Source of the DNA: Brachionus manjavacas
Taxonomy: Eukaryota; Rotifera; Eurotatoria; Ploima; Brachionidae
Reading direction: 5' to 3'
NCBI GenBank assembly: GCA_019054805.1
Contig: JAHQIY010000004.1
Coordinates: 5,952,001 to 6,016,000 of the forward strand
Length of the DNA: 64,000 nucleotides
Part shown: in pieces, positions 12,911 to 24,712 of the stretch
How positions within the stretch are numbered: position 1 is the stretch's first letter
Layout of the letters: each line of letters opens with the position of its first letter
Notes under the pieces: model-generated
What the model was told of the DNA's origin: nothing
Database searches by the model: none
What the model saw: only the letters and a program-made list of their open reading frames with translations
Position numbers and translations under genes: made by a program

Positions 12911-13099
12911 TTGATAAACTGTCAAACCCTCGAATGTATGAATCCAATTTATTTTTTCAACTTAGATCATGAAACGTAATCTACTATTACGTAGTTATAG
13001 TCCGACGATCGAAAACGTTTTTTTACTAATAATAAAAATGAGCAAAAAACTATACAGCGCTTAGCAATTTAAATTCTAATAGATATTTAAATTTTATTT

Positions 13100-13420
13100 T
13101 ATAGATTACATTTTTTAAAATTTATTTGTTAAGTCTTATACTCACGGTTTCTCTAAACTTAGTCATTGTTTTGATAGCAGTCTTTTCAGATTGTTTTCTC
13201 ATTTTCAGACAAAAATTTTTTTTTTGATAATATTTGAAGATAGGGGATTTTTACCAAGTTTTTTGTTTAGTTCGTTGACTTTTTTGTAAATTTCGATCAA
13301 GTCCCCTCTCAGTGTCCTCAATTTTAATGTAATGTGGCTCAAAGCTTCCAATCTTTCGATATAATTAGGCTTTTTAGGCCTTAGAAAATTTTTGTTATTT
13401 TTTCCATATTTGAGAGACTT
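13100..13420 (-). mobile_element. LINE 3'-terminal fragment (RGDLIE motif)
   Basis: The minus strand encodes a decayed RLTLRGDLIEIYKKVNEL (about 13255-13320), the C-terminal signature shared with the LINEs at 44.5 and 56.2 kb. Its position upstream of an RT N-terminal piece on the same strand shows it is a separate insertion from 12280-12910. Confidence 0.6.
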
Positions 13421-13523
13421 GTTGGAGAGTAAACAATTTCGTTATTGTAAACAAAATTTCTTTTTAACTCAAGACTTATTAATAGAGATTTATTTTAAAA
13501 AATGGCTTAAATTTTTTGGGGGT

Positions 13524-14056
13524 GACAAATTTAATTTTTTTAAGATGACAAAAATAACTGAAAGTGGTGACTAATTTAATCTATTTTAGCCGACTTTAAA
13601 AAACTAATTATTCTGACAAAAAAATTAAACGACTGACAAATATATATATATTGAGATGACTATTTAATAATTTTGCACTGCAAAATAAAACCTATTTTAT
13701 AGATAGGTTTTATTTTTATTTTATTTTAGTTCTAATAAAGCTATCTAATAATATCATTCTCTAAGATTGTAAGGAATGAACTTAAATTATGACTATGTCT
13801 CTAGCTTGATGATGAGATTTAAACGGTTTGTCATAATCGTCTGGAACTTTCTTCCGATTTTGGTGCCATAGTTCAAGATTTTGGTTTTTTTATTTTCACC
13901 TCAAAATCATTAATTTGTTGAAAAAATAATTAATTAGTCAATCAAAAAGTATTTTTGTCACTCAAATCATTATTTTATCAGTCAATTAACTTATTTTTCA
14001 TCAAATGTAGTTTTTTTGTCAGTAAAATTTATTTTTTTTTTGTCAGTCCATTAATC
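13524..14056. mobile_element. CTGACAAA foldback element, copy 1
   Basis: The left arm (13524-13665) holds about seven degenerate subrepeats of the form (C)TGACAAA/TGACTAATTTAAT spaced about 20-30 bases apart. The right arm (13925-14056) holds the reverse complement words TTTGTCAG, ATCAGTCA and TTAGTCA at the same spacing. Together they make long, loosely matching inverted termini built from short units. The middle has no ORF but contains a hairpin, AAAATAAAACCTAT and its complement with a 7-base loop (13682-13716). A second element of the same design lies at 31995-32890. The type resembles foldback or MULE-like non-autonomous elements. Confidence 0.5.
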
Positions 14057-14389
14057 GATGTCCTTAAAAATTATTTCAACAAGAAAAATGAAAAATTTTG
14101 CGTTGAAAATTCATTTAAAAATTAAAAATCATGTCTGTTGCTTTTATTAAAAATAAATATTTAGAAAATAAATTTTTTTAAATAATATTTTTGATTAAAA
14201 ACGAAAATTTCTTTATACTTCAATTAAAATTCACTTTAAAATGTTGAAATCAAACTTTAAAACAAGCCTTCATTCAAGTAAATGAAATTTTTATATTGCA
14301 TTGTTACGAAAATTTATTTTGGTTTTCGAAATTTCCTTAAAAATAACACACTTAAATAAAAATTTTAAATACAAATCTAAAAAGTCTAC

Positions 14390-16285
14390 TTACAAAAATA
14401 ACCGGATTTTTTTTAAAATATAAAAAACAAGTCGTATGATAAAAGGCCACAGAATAGACACTGCAACAGTTTTCCAATCAATATTTCTAAGCATATCTAT
14501 CAGAAATCCGCAAGAATTATTCGAATTTCTTGTTCTATTTTGTGGAGATGAAACTACTGAAAAAGCTGAAGGCATTTGCTCATTTATTTGAAGTCCATTT
14601 TCGTACTTATTGCTCTAAAGGAAAAAATATATATATTAATTTATTTTATTTTACTGTGAACATTACTTGAAGAGATAGTACAGATGATTCCAAATAGCTT
14701 AACCGTGTCAAAACATTGCTGGTATCCTGCTGAAGGCGAAGTAGTATGAGCAATATTTGTCTATTTGTATCCTGAGCGAGAAAGTTCTCATTTCCTTGTC
14801 CCCCTCCACCCATTCCACCACCTGCTCCATGATTATGACTCGAACTTTGACCATATCTGCTTTGACCATAACCCATTGATTGACTTGAACCAGGCCTTGA
14901 ATACCTGCTTTGGTTTTGGGAGTTAAATGGCAGATTTCCCGGGGGACTATTCATTTCTCCACCAAATTTATTAATAATTGGACTAAATTTTGAATCTGTT
15001 CCGAGTGAAAGATTCGAATTATTATTCATTACATGACTCACTTCAAGGTTTGAATGATTTGAGCTCGAACTTTGGTCAAATTTTTCGTGGCCATTAAACC
15101 CTTTTCCGTTCAATTTATCCGAAACTTTATTGTAATTGTAATCTCTTTTATTAATCTGTTCTAAATCTAATTTGTTTTCATTTTTGTGTTTCTGAATTAC
15201 GATTTCCTTTAAAATGTAAATTTTAAAAAATTGTCTTCATATCAAACATATTTTGCTTCATGAAACATGAAATAAATTAAACAATTTTATTTACCTGTTC
15301 AGTAATGTAATCTGATGTATCGCAAAAGTCCTCATCATCATCTTCTTTTAGAAAAAAATTATTCAAAACTTTTAAAGATCAATAATTTAAGAAATGATTT
15401 ATAAGTCATTTTTCAAAAAAGTAAATTTATAAAAAAAATTAAAAAACCTGAAGTAATTTCATTTGATTGAATAGTATCCGAAAATCCATTCAAATTTTTT
15501 TCAACAGTGACTTTACCATTTGTAATGCCATTTTGATTTGAGGTCTTTTTTTCATAGTTTTTCTTCAAAATAACATGGTTATTTACCAAAGAAAGGCCAT
15601 TGATTTGTTCATCTGTAGAACTAGCTTTTTTTTCATAATCAAGTGGTTCAAATGGTGCTGTTTTTTTTAGAACATATTTTTTGTTCTCAATAACAGTCTC
15701 CTTTTCATCATCATCTGCATCTATATCATTTTGATTCGGGTCAAAAGCCTGATTTTTTTCATCAACAAATTCGTAGAATGGTCCAATAATGTTAATCAAC
15801 TTTTGTACAAATTCATTATGAGGCATTGTTTCAATAATTTTTTTAATTTCATCTATATATCCTTGCATAGCCTGTTCTTTATTCAAGTGGCTGACTGAAT
15901 ACCAGGCGTCATATTTAGCTCGTTCAACTACCTTGAAAATTCCAGGTCTGGATGTTTTGCATGGACCGACGGTAGCTTGTTTGAAATAACCATAAAATTT
16001 GAGAAGCATTTCGTTTGAAGGCTGAAATGGTCCTAAGAAATTTGTTTAGAAAATTCTTGCTTAAAGCTGATAATTTTTTAAAATACCATTTTTAGGTAAA
16101 CTTTGAATAGTTTCACATGCTGCCTTGAATTGTTCCTCGAGGTTCTTGGGATATATCTGAGCTGAGCTTATGGTCGAACCAGCATGATCAAATCCGTTGG
16201 TTAATGAATTGATTTCATGTTGAGTATTTATTTTAGAATTTTTGAACATATTTTCATTGTTGATTAAGGCCTGAATTGTTGACAT
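14390..16285 (-). CDS. ACBD5: Acyl-CoA-binding domain protein, tail-anchored (ACBD4/5-like)
   Basis: ACBD4/5 proteins bind very-long-chain acyl-CoA at the peroxisome surface and tether it to the ER through VAPs. Exons 16087-16285, 15448-16032, 15295-15344, 14667-15206 and 14390-14614 give 532 aa with all phases consistent. The ACB domain spans about residues 47-135: FKAACETIQSLPKNGPFQPS, then KFYGYFKQATVGPC and YDAWYSVSHLNKEQAMQGYI. These keep the Tyr/Lys ligand residues of the fold. A Gly/Ser/Gln-rich linker (GAGGGMGGGG, about 400) is followed by a helical LLRLQQDTSNVLTRLSYLE segment like the ACBD5 coiled coil. A C-terminal membrane helix (VAVSILWPFIIRLVFYIL) with a basic tail marks a tail-anchored protein. 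EDDDEDFCDTSD in exon 3 resembles an acidic FFAT-like stretch, which is inference. ACBD4 versus ACBD5 cannot be separated here. Confidence 0.85.
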
Positions 16286-17570
16286 TTTAATTTAGATGAA
16301 GAGTTTGAAGGTTCAACAAGACGCAAAAATATCTATTTTATGACTATATCTGATCAAAATTCAAGAAAATATTCATAGGAACATAATTTGATCTAAAAAT
16401 TTTGTGAATTCATTTTAAGCTTTTTAATAAATTTATGATTATATTAAAATATTATAATGTATGTGAATTTTTCGATTGAAATAATTTATTGTAATTAAAA
16501 TTTCAAAAGCTCTTGAAAATGAATTTAATCATTTTAAATGTATATAATAAAAAAAGGTCAAACACTTCCAAGAGATTAATTTTTCCCATAATGTATTATT
16601 ATAAATTTAAATGAAGCCAATCGTTAATGTCACAGGGTTTAAACTATTTTTGTGTGTCTCAAGATTTTAAATGAATTTCAAAAAATATACTATTTTACTT
16701 CATTTTTTCATCATTAACAACTCTTATCTTTTTTTTTCTTTTTTTTTTTGCTTTATTCTATTCAATAAATAAATTAAAATTAAGTGAATTTTAATGTTCT
16801 TTTAATAAAATTATGGTTATAGACATATGAATTCAAAAAATGTTATCATTTCAATTATAAATCAAAAATAAAAAATTATTGATTCTAAAACTCACGTAAA
16901 AAAAAATTTAAAAAAAATTTAAATTAGTTGAATTCAATTTGAACTAAACAAATTTTGATATTTAGAGAGAGGTTTTTTTTTAATTTTTATAACTCAATAT
17001 CAATATTTATTTTGATCAAAACATAAAACGAATGCAATTTATCTTGTTTAAAATATGACAGTATTCTAACTTTACGAAAAAATAAAGCAAAAATTTTATT
17101 TTCATATTTAATTATTTTTGATTTTGATCCAAATAAACAATATTTATTTTATTCAACTTATTAAAAAAAAATTAAATTTAACAATTTAACAAAAATATTG
17201 TCTTGCAAAATTAAGATAACATAAGCAAATTATTTTAAATATTTTTAATCTTGATTCATCTTATTTAAATGTTGCTAAACAACACAATTTTTCATGGTTT
17301 TCAAAGTCTTAGCAAATCATTAAAATTACTGAGTTATAGCAGAGACTTAATTTAGGTGATAAAAAGTTTGTATCAGCAGATTCATTTTGCATATACTAGA
17401 AAATTTAGAACAATTTATTTTAGTTTAGTTTCTGAAAAGCTGTGTTCATAGATTTAGAAGAAATTGAATGTTATTTTTTGAATTGAAAAAAATTCTCATC
17501 TGAACAGTATATAAAATAGGATTGATAAAAAAACAAATGAAAATTGAAAAAAAGTATGAATTTTATTTTT
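16286..17570. other. Intergenic, AT-rich
   Basis: Presumed promoter side of the ACBD4/5-like gene. Only homopolymer-rich AT sequence; no ORF, RNA gene or recognisable element. Confidence 0.4.
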
Positions 17571-17589
17571 AACTAAAAAAATGTCCAAA

Positions 17590-17730
17590 AAATTAGGAAC
17601 AATATTTCTTAAAATCTAAAAATGCCGGCTCTTGGCTCCATTCAGCGATGCGTTTTGGCATAGATTCAATTATTTTTTTCCCTATTTTAAAATGCATTAC
17701 TGATGTAATCTTTGTGTTAATCATTTTCTG
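17590..17730 (-). mobile_element. Possible Tc1/mariner transposase C-terminal remnant
   Basis: The minus strand reads KIGKKIIESMPKRIAEW, like the (L)I.SMPKRI string near the C terminus of Tc1-type transposases. Flanking frames are broken and no inverted terminal repeats are evident. Weak on its own, but other Tc1/mariner remnants lie at 36.7 and 51.6 kb. Confidence 0.35.
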
Positions 17731-17989
17731 GTCAAATTATTACAAAGTTCCCTACTGGAATAAAATCAAAAAAATCTTATCTAATGGTAATTGATTTTAA
17801 AGAGTTTAAGCAAACTGATTGATCCTACCAGTATTGATGCATCATTATCCAGTATTTTTATGATTAATGCATCCGAACTTGCACCATTCTATAGCTTTAG
17901 TAATCAAAAATTGGGACGATTCTTTCCATTGATGTATCTTTTTACGAACATTCTTGATTTTTTATTTAACAATCATTAGAAATCTGTCT

Positions 17990-19614
17990 AAGTAAAAAGT
18001 TTAGATATATTTTTATGATTTTTTATTTTTCTTTTATAGATATTAAAATTTTTTTAACATTTGACACATTTAAGCAGTCAGTTGTTAAAAGTTTGTTACA
18101 AAATTTGGATTAGACCTTTCTAAAAATGTTCCACTCATTTCGGCTGGTAACTTTTGGTAATCTACCAGATTTTGACTTATTTACCATCTTTTAGTCTCAA
18201 TTAATTTATTTTACCCATTGTTATGGAAAAATCATCAAAATAGTTAAAGCAATGAGAGGATTAAAAAATGACTTTTTTAAATTACCAAAAATTAAAATTC
18301 ATAAAGTTTGAATAAATCTAATAAAAAAACGCCATCAAACATTATCTAAAAATAAAAATGTCAGGTTGGGGTCAGTTGTCGGAAAAATTTTATAAAATAA
18401 AGCATTTTATAAATTTTTCAGAGTTGTTTGGAACTTGTTTTAAAACAATTTTGGAGCGTTTAGGTATTTATTAAAACGAATTATATATAAAATGAAAGAT
18501 AAAAAAATTTTGATTTTTGTTCTAATTTTTATAGACAAACATTGATGTTACGTTTTTTTGCTTTTACAATAAATTACGTAAACTCTGGTATATTCATAAC
18601 TTTTTATTTTTGCAAATTTACCAAAATTTATAATATTTAACGTGAATTGTTGTTAAAACAAAAAACAGAACATCACTTGACTTTATTCTCCATAATGCTT
18701 GCTTCTTATTTTATCAGCTAGGCGAGATATACTTATTTTCAATTTTCAAAAAATGTTCAGTCCAGTCATCTTCAACTCGTTTGATAACGATAAACGATTA
18801 GAAAGGAAAGAAGATTTATTGTTCAGGTCTTCGCATCGTTAAACATCTTAGAGCAGTACATGGAATGGAGTTTCTGTAATTCTTATTTATTCCAATAAAA
18901 CTTCTGACAGTTTTTAAAGAGATCGAGGATATATCATTATAAAAAGGACTTGTGGATGCCTAATGATTCAAAATTTGAAAAAAAAGAGAATCAAATGAAA
19001 ATAAATACTGAAACTTGTTGAACTCAACTGAAAACTTGGTAAAATCATTTGTAATGAGTTTTTTGGCAAAAATTCTTTACAATAAAAATTTTGAATGATA
19101 AAAATTAGATTATTTAAAAAATTAATATAATAAATTTTTTTCCTAATGATATTTCGATATTAAAGGTGCTAGATTTTTTTTCTACAACTTTAAAAGACAA
19201 AATTAATTTATTTGTTAAATTTTAATTTCAAAAGTTAATTCATTTTTAGAATATATACTAAGCATTACATTAAATAGATATAAATTTAAATTTAATCAAG
19301 AAATGTTTTTAATCATTTTAAAATTAAATTGCAGGAAAATCAATTTATTTAAGTTTAAATACTTAACTGCTCTTTGTAAAACTATTCAAAGATTTCGCTA
19401 AAGAATATGCTGAATTTTTCAAAATATTCTTTTTGAAAATAAAAAAGCGCTTTTAATTTTAAAAACTTTATTTTTTCGAAAACATGATTTCCAAGAAACA
19501 AATGATATTTAATTTAAAATTGTTAATCCTTTGAAACCATAAAACAATCTTTAAAATTAATATTTGTTAAGTTTTTATTTTATAATCAGATTTTTGAAAT
19601 CAACAAAATTAAAT
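17990..19614. other. Intergenic, AT-rich
   Basis: No supported gene. A slightly GC-richer stretch at 18690-18900 has no readable protein on either strand. Confidence 0.35.
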
Positions 19615-20050
19615 TCAATTTTGATCTTCAATCAAATTTTTGATTCTTTCGATCAGCTCTCCTGAAGCAAATAAACCTGATATAATATTTTTCATTTCAT
19701 TTATGTAAGCTTTCATTGCATCTTCTTTACTCAAATTACCAAGTTCATTCCTATTTCAATCTTAAGTAAAATTTAAATACTAAAAGAAATCTTACCAGGC
19801 GTTCCATTTGGCTCTTTCAACCAATTTTATAATACTGGGCTGAGGACTGTCACATGGTCCTTCTGTTGCTTGTTTATAATAAGAATAGAATTTTAATTTA
19901 TCATCATTTGTTAGTTTAATATCCCCTTTTTGAAGAAAATTGCTATTTTATTTCTTATTGATGCAATAATTAATATTTACCTTCTTTGGGTAAACTTTGA
20001 ACAATTTGACACAATTCGTTAAACCGTTCTTCAAGAGTTAGAGAACTCAT
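19615..20050 (-). CDS. Acyl-CoA-binding protein (ACBP/DBI type)
   Basis: Small cytosolic carrier of long-chain acyl-CoA. Exons 19981-20050, 19796-19925 and 19615-19750 total 336 bases (111 aa plus stop), with phases 1 and 2 matching. The protein begins MSSLTLEERFNELCQIVQSL and continues KFYSYYKQATEGPC, ERAKWNAWNELGNLSKEDAM and AYINEMKNII, covering the complete four-helix ACB domain with its YKQAT and KW.AW signatures. It is slightly longer than classic ACBPs (about 87 aa) because of a C-terminal ELIERIKNLIEDQN helix. It lies 3.3 kb downstream of the ACBD4/5-like gene on the same strand. Both share a phase-1 intron directly after SLPK(N/E)G, so a common ancestor by local duplication is likely. 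Confidence 0.85.
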
Positions 20051-21755
20051 ACTTATGCAATTATTAAGTTGTTCTATGATTAAAATTTTTTTTTACTCTA
20101 TTTGGAAATATCTAACAAGCATATTTTTTTACTGATTTAGAATATAATGCGACAAAAAAATATACAATGTTTTTATGCATAAACTAGCTAGTTCAAGTTA
20201 ATGCCATCTACAATTTTAGTATATTGTCTTAATTGGAACTTTGCTTAAGTGTAATAAAATTCTCAGTAGAGACTGCAAGAAAAAATAGTTAAACATGATA
20301 TTTTTTATTTAAATTTTTTTCGAATAAGATTTCCTATGAAAGAATAATGAAAATTTTCATTTGTAATTTATTTCGTAGGAATAAAGCTAGAAAAATTTCA
20401 GGTGAATTAATATATAAAGATTACATAATTATTCGCGATAATTTAATTTAAAAAAATCTAATGTAGTCAAGAAAAAAATCAATAATTTTTCAAACAAATC
20501 AACCAAAGTTAGCTAGCTAGGAGCTGTATTGAATTATAGAAGAACCTTTTTTTAATAAATATAAAATTAAATTTTCCAAAATCTTTTCATTTCTGCCATT
20601 TAAGAATTAAATCCGATAAAAAAGGAAATTTAAACCAATTTTTGAAAGACAAAATAATAACTAATGAATTCATTTTTCGAAAATTTGTTTGTAAACTTTG
20701 AAGCCTTATTACTCTAGAATGAATCATTAATTTGAAATCATAAAACTTTTGTTTTAGTCAATTTAGTAAAACGAAATTTTTTGTAACCAGTACACACATT
20801 AATGGCTAGAAATCAATCCTTAGAACTTAAACATATTCTCTAAAAAACTTTTGATTTTAGTTTTTTTATTATCTACTATGATTTTTTTAATAGCGATTAT
20901 ATGTATTGTATTATTAGTTTTAACTATAGAAGTTTAACATTTAAATTCTGATTCAATAGTATAAAATTATTAATTAAATATAATTTTTTCAATTCAAAAT
21001 ATTTCAAATGAAGGTATTTAATTTATTCGATTAAAAATATTAAATTTTTTCCATTTTTTGGTTAGTTTGATTTAAGTCTTGATTTCACATTTAACAGAGA
21101 AAGTTTTACTTCAATATCAAGTTTTTTTAATTTTTTTTTCTAAATTTGAATAACAAATAATTTTGGAGACATGTTTTTATTATTTTAGGATTTTTGGAAT
21201 GGCAAATAAATTTATTTATTTTTTAAAGAATTAAAATGAATGAATTATAATGTATATAAATTTTCAAAAAGTCAGATTTTCAATTTTATATCTAAAATTT
21301 AAAGAGAACAATAAAAATTCGTCTAAATAAATTTTTCATTGAGCAAAAATTTTAATACTTTAAAAATTCAAAACTCTTTTTTGAAATTTATGTAAATTTC
21401 TGTTATGAAATTTGGGAAAAAAGCTCAGCATAATCATATATTTTTAGTTTAAATTTTCTGGTTTTTCGTATGGAAAATTTTAGAATTATTAGAGCTTAAG
21501 ACATTTTAATTTTTAGAAATTCTTTTTACAGTAAAATTTTTTCTAAACAGCTAAAATTTTATAGCAACAGAATCATTTTTTTTCAGCGTTAAAAAAATAT
21601 AAAGACAAAAATATATTTTATTTAGTTATTTTGTCATGAGCCGAGTTGTTTGAAAAAAAAATTGAAAATACAGATAAAAATTAAATTTTTTACTGATAAA
21701 AATGTAACATAAATTTTAGATATTAAAAATAGTTGAAAAATATGTAAAATTTAAA
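20051..21755. other. Intergenic, AT-rich
   Basis: Nothing supported. Sequence is dominated by A and T runs; no element ends or RNA genes seen. Confidence 0.4.
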
Positions 21756-22901
21756 ATGATAAGTCCCACTCATTTTTTTATTTCGTTAAATTGTTTTTTA
21801 TTTTTTTTCGAATCAACACATTCTAATCATGCCATAAACACAACTAAAACAGCAGGTGAAAAAAATACAACAACTTATGATAAATTTCAAATCCAAGAAA
21901 AAATCGTAAATCCTCACGACTTCGATTACATCTTAAACCCAGGACACACTATTTGTAAATCAACTGACCAAAGCTCAGAAATTTTCCTCCTGATCTATGT
22001 TCACACTTCACCGACCAATTTTAAACGAAGATTATCTCTGCGTGAAACATGGGCAAGACGGAGCATGTTCCGCGACATAAGAATTGTCTTTATGATGGGC
22101 GATGTATCAGAAAAACGAACTAAAAAATTGATCCAAATGGAAAGCAACATTTATGGTGATATTGTGCAAGAAAATTTTGTTGATGCTTACAAGAATTTGA
22201 CTTACAAAGGAATAATGGCAATGAAGTGGATTACGGAATTTTGTCCAAAAGCAAAATTTATTCTCAAAGTAGATGATGACATAATAGCAAACATTTTTAT
22301 CTTGATGAGGCATTTGCATCATTTGGACACACATAAAGTTGTAAAAGATAAAACAGTTATGTGTTTAGTATGGCAAGGCATGATTGTCATGAGGGATAAG
22401 AATTCAAAATGGTATTTGTCAAAAGATGAATTTAAAGATGATCGTTTTGGCAAGTACTGTTCAGGATCTGCGTATTTGTTCACAAACGATTTACCAAGAG
22501 AAATGTATAATGCTTCACAATATTTGAAATTTTTTTGGGTTGATGATTATTATATTACGGGAATGCTTGCTCGTGGTGTCAAAAGCAACTATGAGTTTTT
22601 CAATTCCCTTTATATAATTAGCTCAAACTTAGTCGAGAATCGTTTTTTGAATAAAAAAACAAGTGACCGAACCGTTTTTGGTCACTCTCCAAATAATTTG
22701 AATCGAATATATAAGCTGTGGAATTTCATCATGCGAAAATTCATCAATCAATTTCCAATTTTTTACAGAGGTAGAGTTGATTTTATTAATAAGCAAGATT
22801 TTATTTATTTAAAAAATTTTGAGGTGCCAAAAAATATTTGGGATAAATATTTAGATTCCAAAGAGTCTACTCAAGAAAAAATTGAATATGATTATTTTTA
22901 A
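21756..22901 (+). CDS. GT31 beta-1,3-glycosyltransferase, copy A
   Basis: Golgi type II enzyme of the beta-1,3-galactosyl/N-acetylglucosaminyltransferase family that extends glycans. Intronless, 381 aa. A hydrophobic N-terminal stretch (residues 7-18, FFISLNCFLFFF) would be the signal anchor. Family motifs in order are RRLSLRETWARR (91-102), KFILKVDDDI with the metal-binding DDD (167-176), YCSGSAYLF (234-242) and VDDYYITG (262-269), which stands in for the usual EDVYVG. Sequons include NTT, NLT and NAS. Length matches beta3GalT/beta3GnT enzymes. Acceptor and donor cannot be told from sequence. Bases 21892-22734 are almost identical to 35301-36143 in copy B, while both ends of the proteins differ. 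Confidence 0.88.
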   Translation: MISPTHFFISLNCFLFFFESTHSNHAINTTKTAGEKNTTTYDKFQIQEKIVNPHDFDYILNPGHTICKSTDQSSEIFLLIYVHTSPTNFKRRLSLRETWARRSMFRDIRIVFMMGDVSEKRTKKLIQMESNIYGDIVQENFVDAYKNLTYKGIMAMKWITEFCPKAKFILKVDDDIIANIFILMRHLHHLDTHKVVKDKTVMCLVWQGMIVMRDKNSKWYLSKDEFKDDRFGKYCSGSAYLFTNDLPREMYNASQYLKFFWVDDYYITGMLARGVKSNYEFFNSLYIISSNLVENRFLNKKTSDRTVFGHSPNNLNRIYKLWNFIMRKFINQFPIFYRGRVDFINKQDFIYLKNFEVPKNIWDKYLDSKESTQEKIEYDYF

Positions 22902-24712
22902 AAATTTTTTTGACTCAGGTTTTTGATTGTTAAGTCAATAATTTTTTAATTCAATAAATTTTTAATTGATTAATCTTAATGATTTTTATCTATCAATTCT
23001 TATTTGCTACTTTCTTTCTTAATTCTTTATTTCTTATGGCACTTAACGCAACTCCTATAGACGGCTTCTTTAGTAAGTCGTCTCCGCAAGTCTGCTTGCT
23101 GTAGCTTATTCTTATTTGAATTGAAAAAAGTTGAGTTGATTATTTTTAATTCACGCAAAAATGGTTTTAAACTTTAATATGGAAAATAATTGTCATTTAA
23201 CAATTAATTTTAAGAGAAAAATTTAAGACAATTGACAACTAAAAATCAACAAAATAGTGTTGTTCTCATAGCTGTGTTAATATGCTTTTAATAAGAGGAG
23301 TAAGGGAAATTATCAAAATGTTAGATAGGAATTTTTTTATCAATTCCTTTAGTCTTTTTAGTTACAATAAAATTAGGTCAAAATTAAAAAACTCTTTTTC
23401 ATTAAATATTTGGAATTTTGAAAATAATTGACGATTTAAATTTTTTTTTCTTTATAAAGCTTTTTAGATTCTAAATTTCAAATAAAATAACCAAAAATGT
23501 TTAAAATAAATTGATTACAAAAAAAGCAAACATTTGAATGAAAATTCAGCTTTAAGAAAAATGTTTCTTACTTTTTATCTTTAAAGTAGATTTAAATAAA
23601 ATAAATATCTCTCTGTTGATTGCCAAAGACCATCATGATGTTCTTGGAAAAAAAAATTTTATTCACTCGTTAAGCTATTCCATACTGTCGAATGTCCTCT
23701 TAACTAAATTATGTTTTTTATTTGGACTTAGTCGAAAGTTTTGCAGAAATCTGCTTCAATGTTATCAACAAATATTTAGTGCCAAATTCGTGTTTTAATT
23801 TTTTGATGGTAAAACGTTCTTGTTTCGTTTAGTTGTGGATTCATTATTGACAAGCTTATAATTTCGCCTTTTGGAAGCAATTGCTTTTACAAGGTCTGAG
23901 TAATCAAGATTACTATGCAAATCATGCAAATCAAACTTTGATCAAAATTTATGCATAAGAAACACAAATTTTCTATAAACTAAAGTTTAATGCTTCTTTA
24001 ATTTTACGTATAATTACACAAAAATTAAAATCTTCAATAGTAAAAATTGATTGTTGAGAATTTTTTAGCTTTTTTATTAATTGCTCCTTAAATAAATTAA
24101 TGAAAATAATAAAAATATATCCAACTTTCTATTAATTCAAGGAAAAATTTAAAAAAAATAAATAAAGAATATTCTCAAATCTATAAAAATCATTAACAAT
24201 CGATTTTTATCATTGACCACTTTTATTTTTACAAAAATTTACCTACAAAACAGTTATCTTAGCAGTAATGTAAATGTTGTAGTTCTCTTAATAACAATTT
24301 CATTCACAGAACCAATTTTGAACTTATTGAAAAAAGTTATCCAATTTTTTATCATTTAGTGTTGTTCTACTGAATTTCCCAGAACCAATTCAATCATTCT
24401 ATTACACAAAATTAATCCATTTTAATCAAACTATTTCCATAGATTTAAATAGAATTTTCAAATTAATTTTAATTTTAGATTTTAAAAATAATTCGAATGT
24501 GGTTTTGGATCAATGGGTATAAAAGTTTTATTCTTATTAAATTAAGGTCATTTAATATTTTATAAATATTTAAAAAATTTTAAATTATGATTTAACTTAA
24601 GGATGAATTGAATTTTGAATGCCGTTTTAAGTCAAATTAACCGAAAAAATCCAAAAAAATATAATTTTCTGATTCTTGAGTATTTTATTAAAAAATGAAC
24701 AGATTTCAATTT
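22902..24712. other. Intergenic between convergent genes
   Basis: A short GC-richer patch (23040-23110, ACGGCTTCTTTAGTAAGTCG) and another at 23610-23930 look like decayed repeat DNA. Minus-strand frames in the second contain no motif I can name. The remainder is AT-rich spacer downstream of both the GT31 gene and the ABC transporter gene. Confidence 0.4.

Noticed and set aside
22107-22334. Minus-strand frame repeated identically at 35516-35743
   Set aside because: Shadow of the converted GT31 block; its repetition follows from the block itself.
23610-23930. Possible transposase in a GC-richer patch
   Set aside because: No readable motif on either strand after checking all frames.
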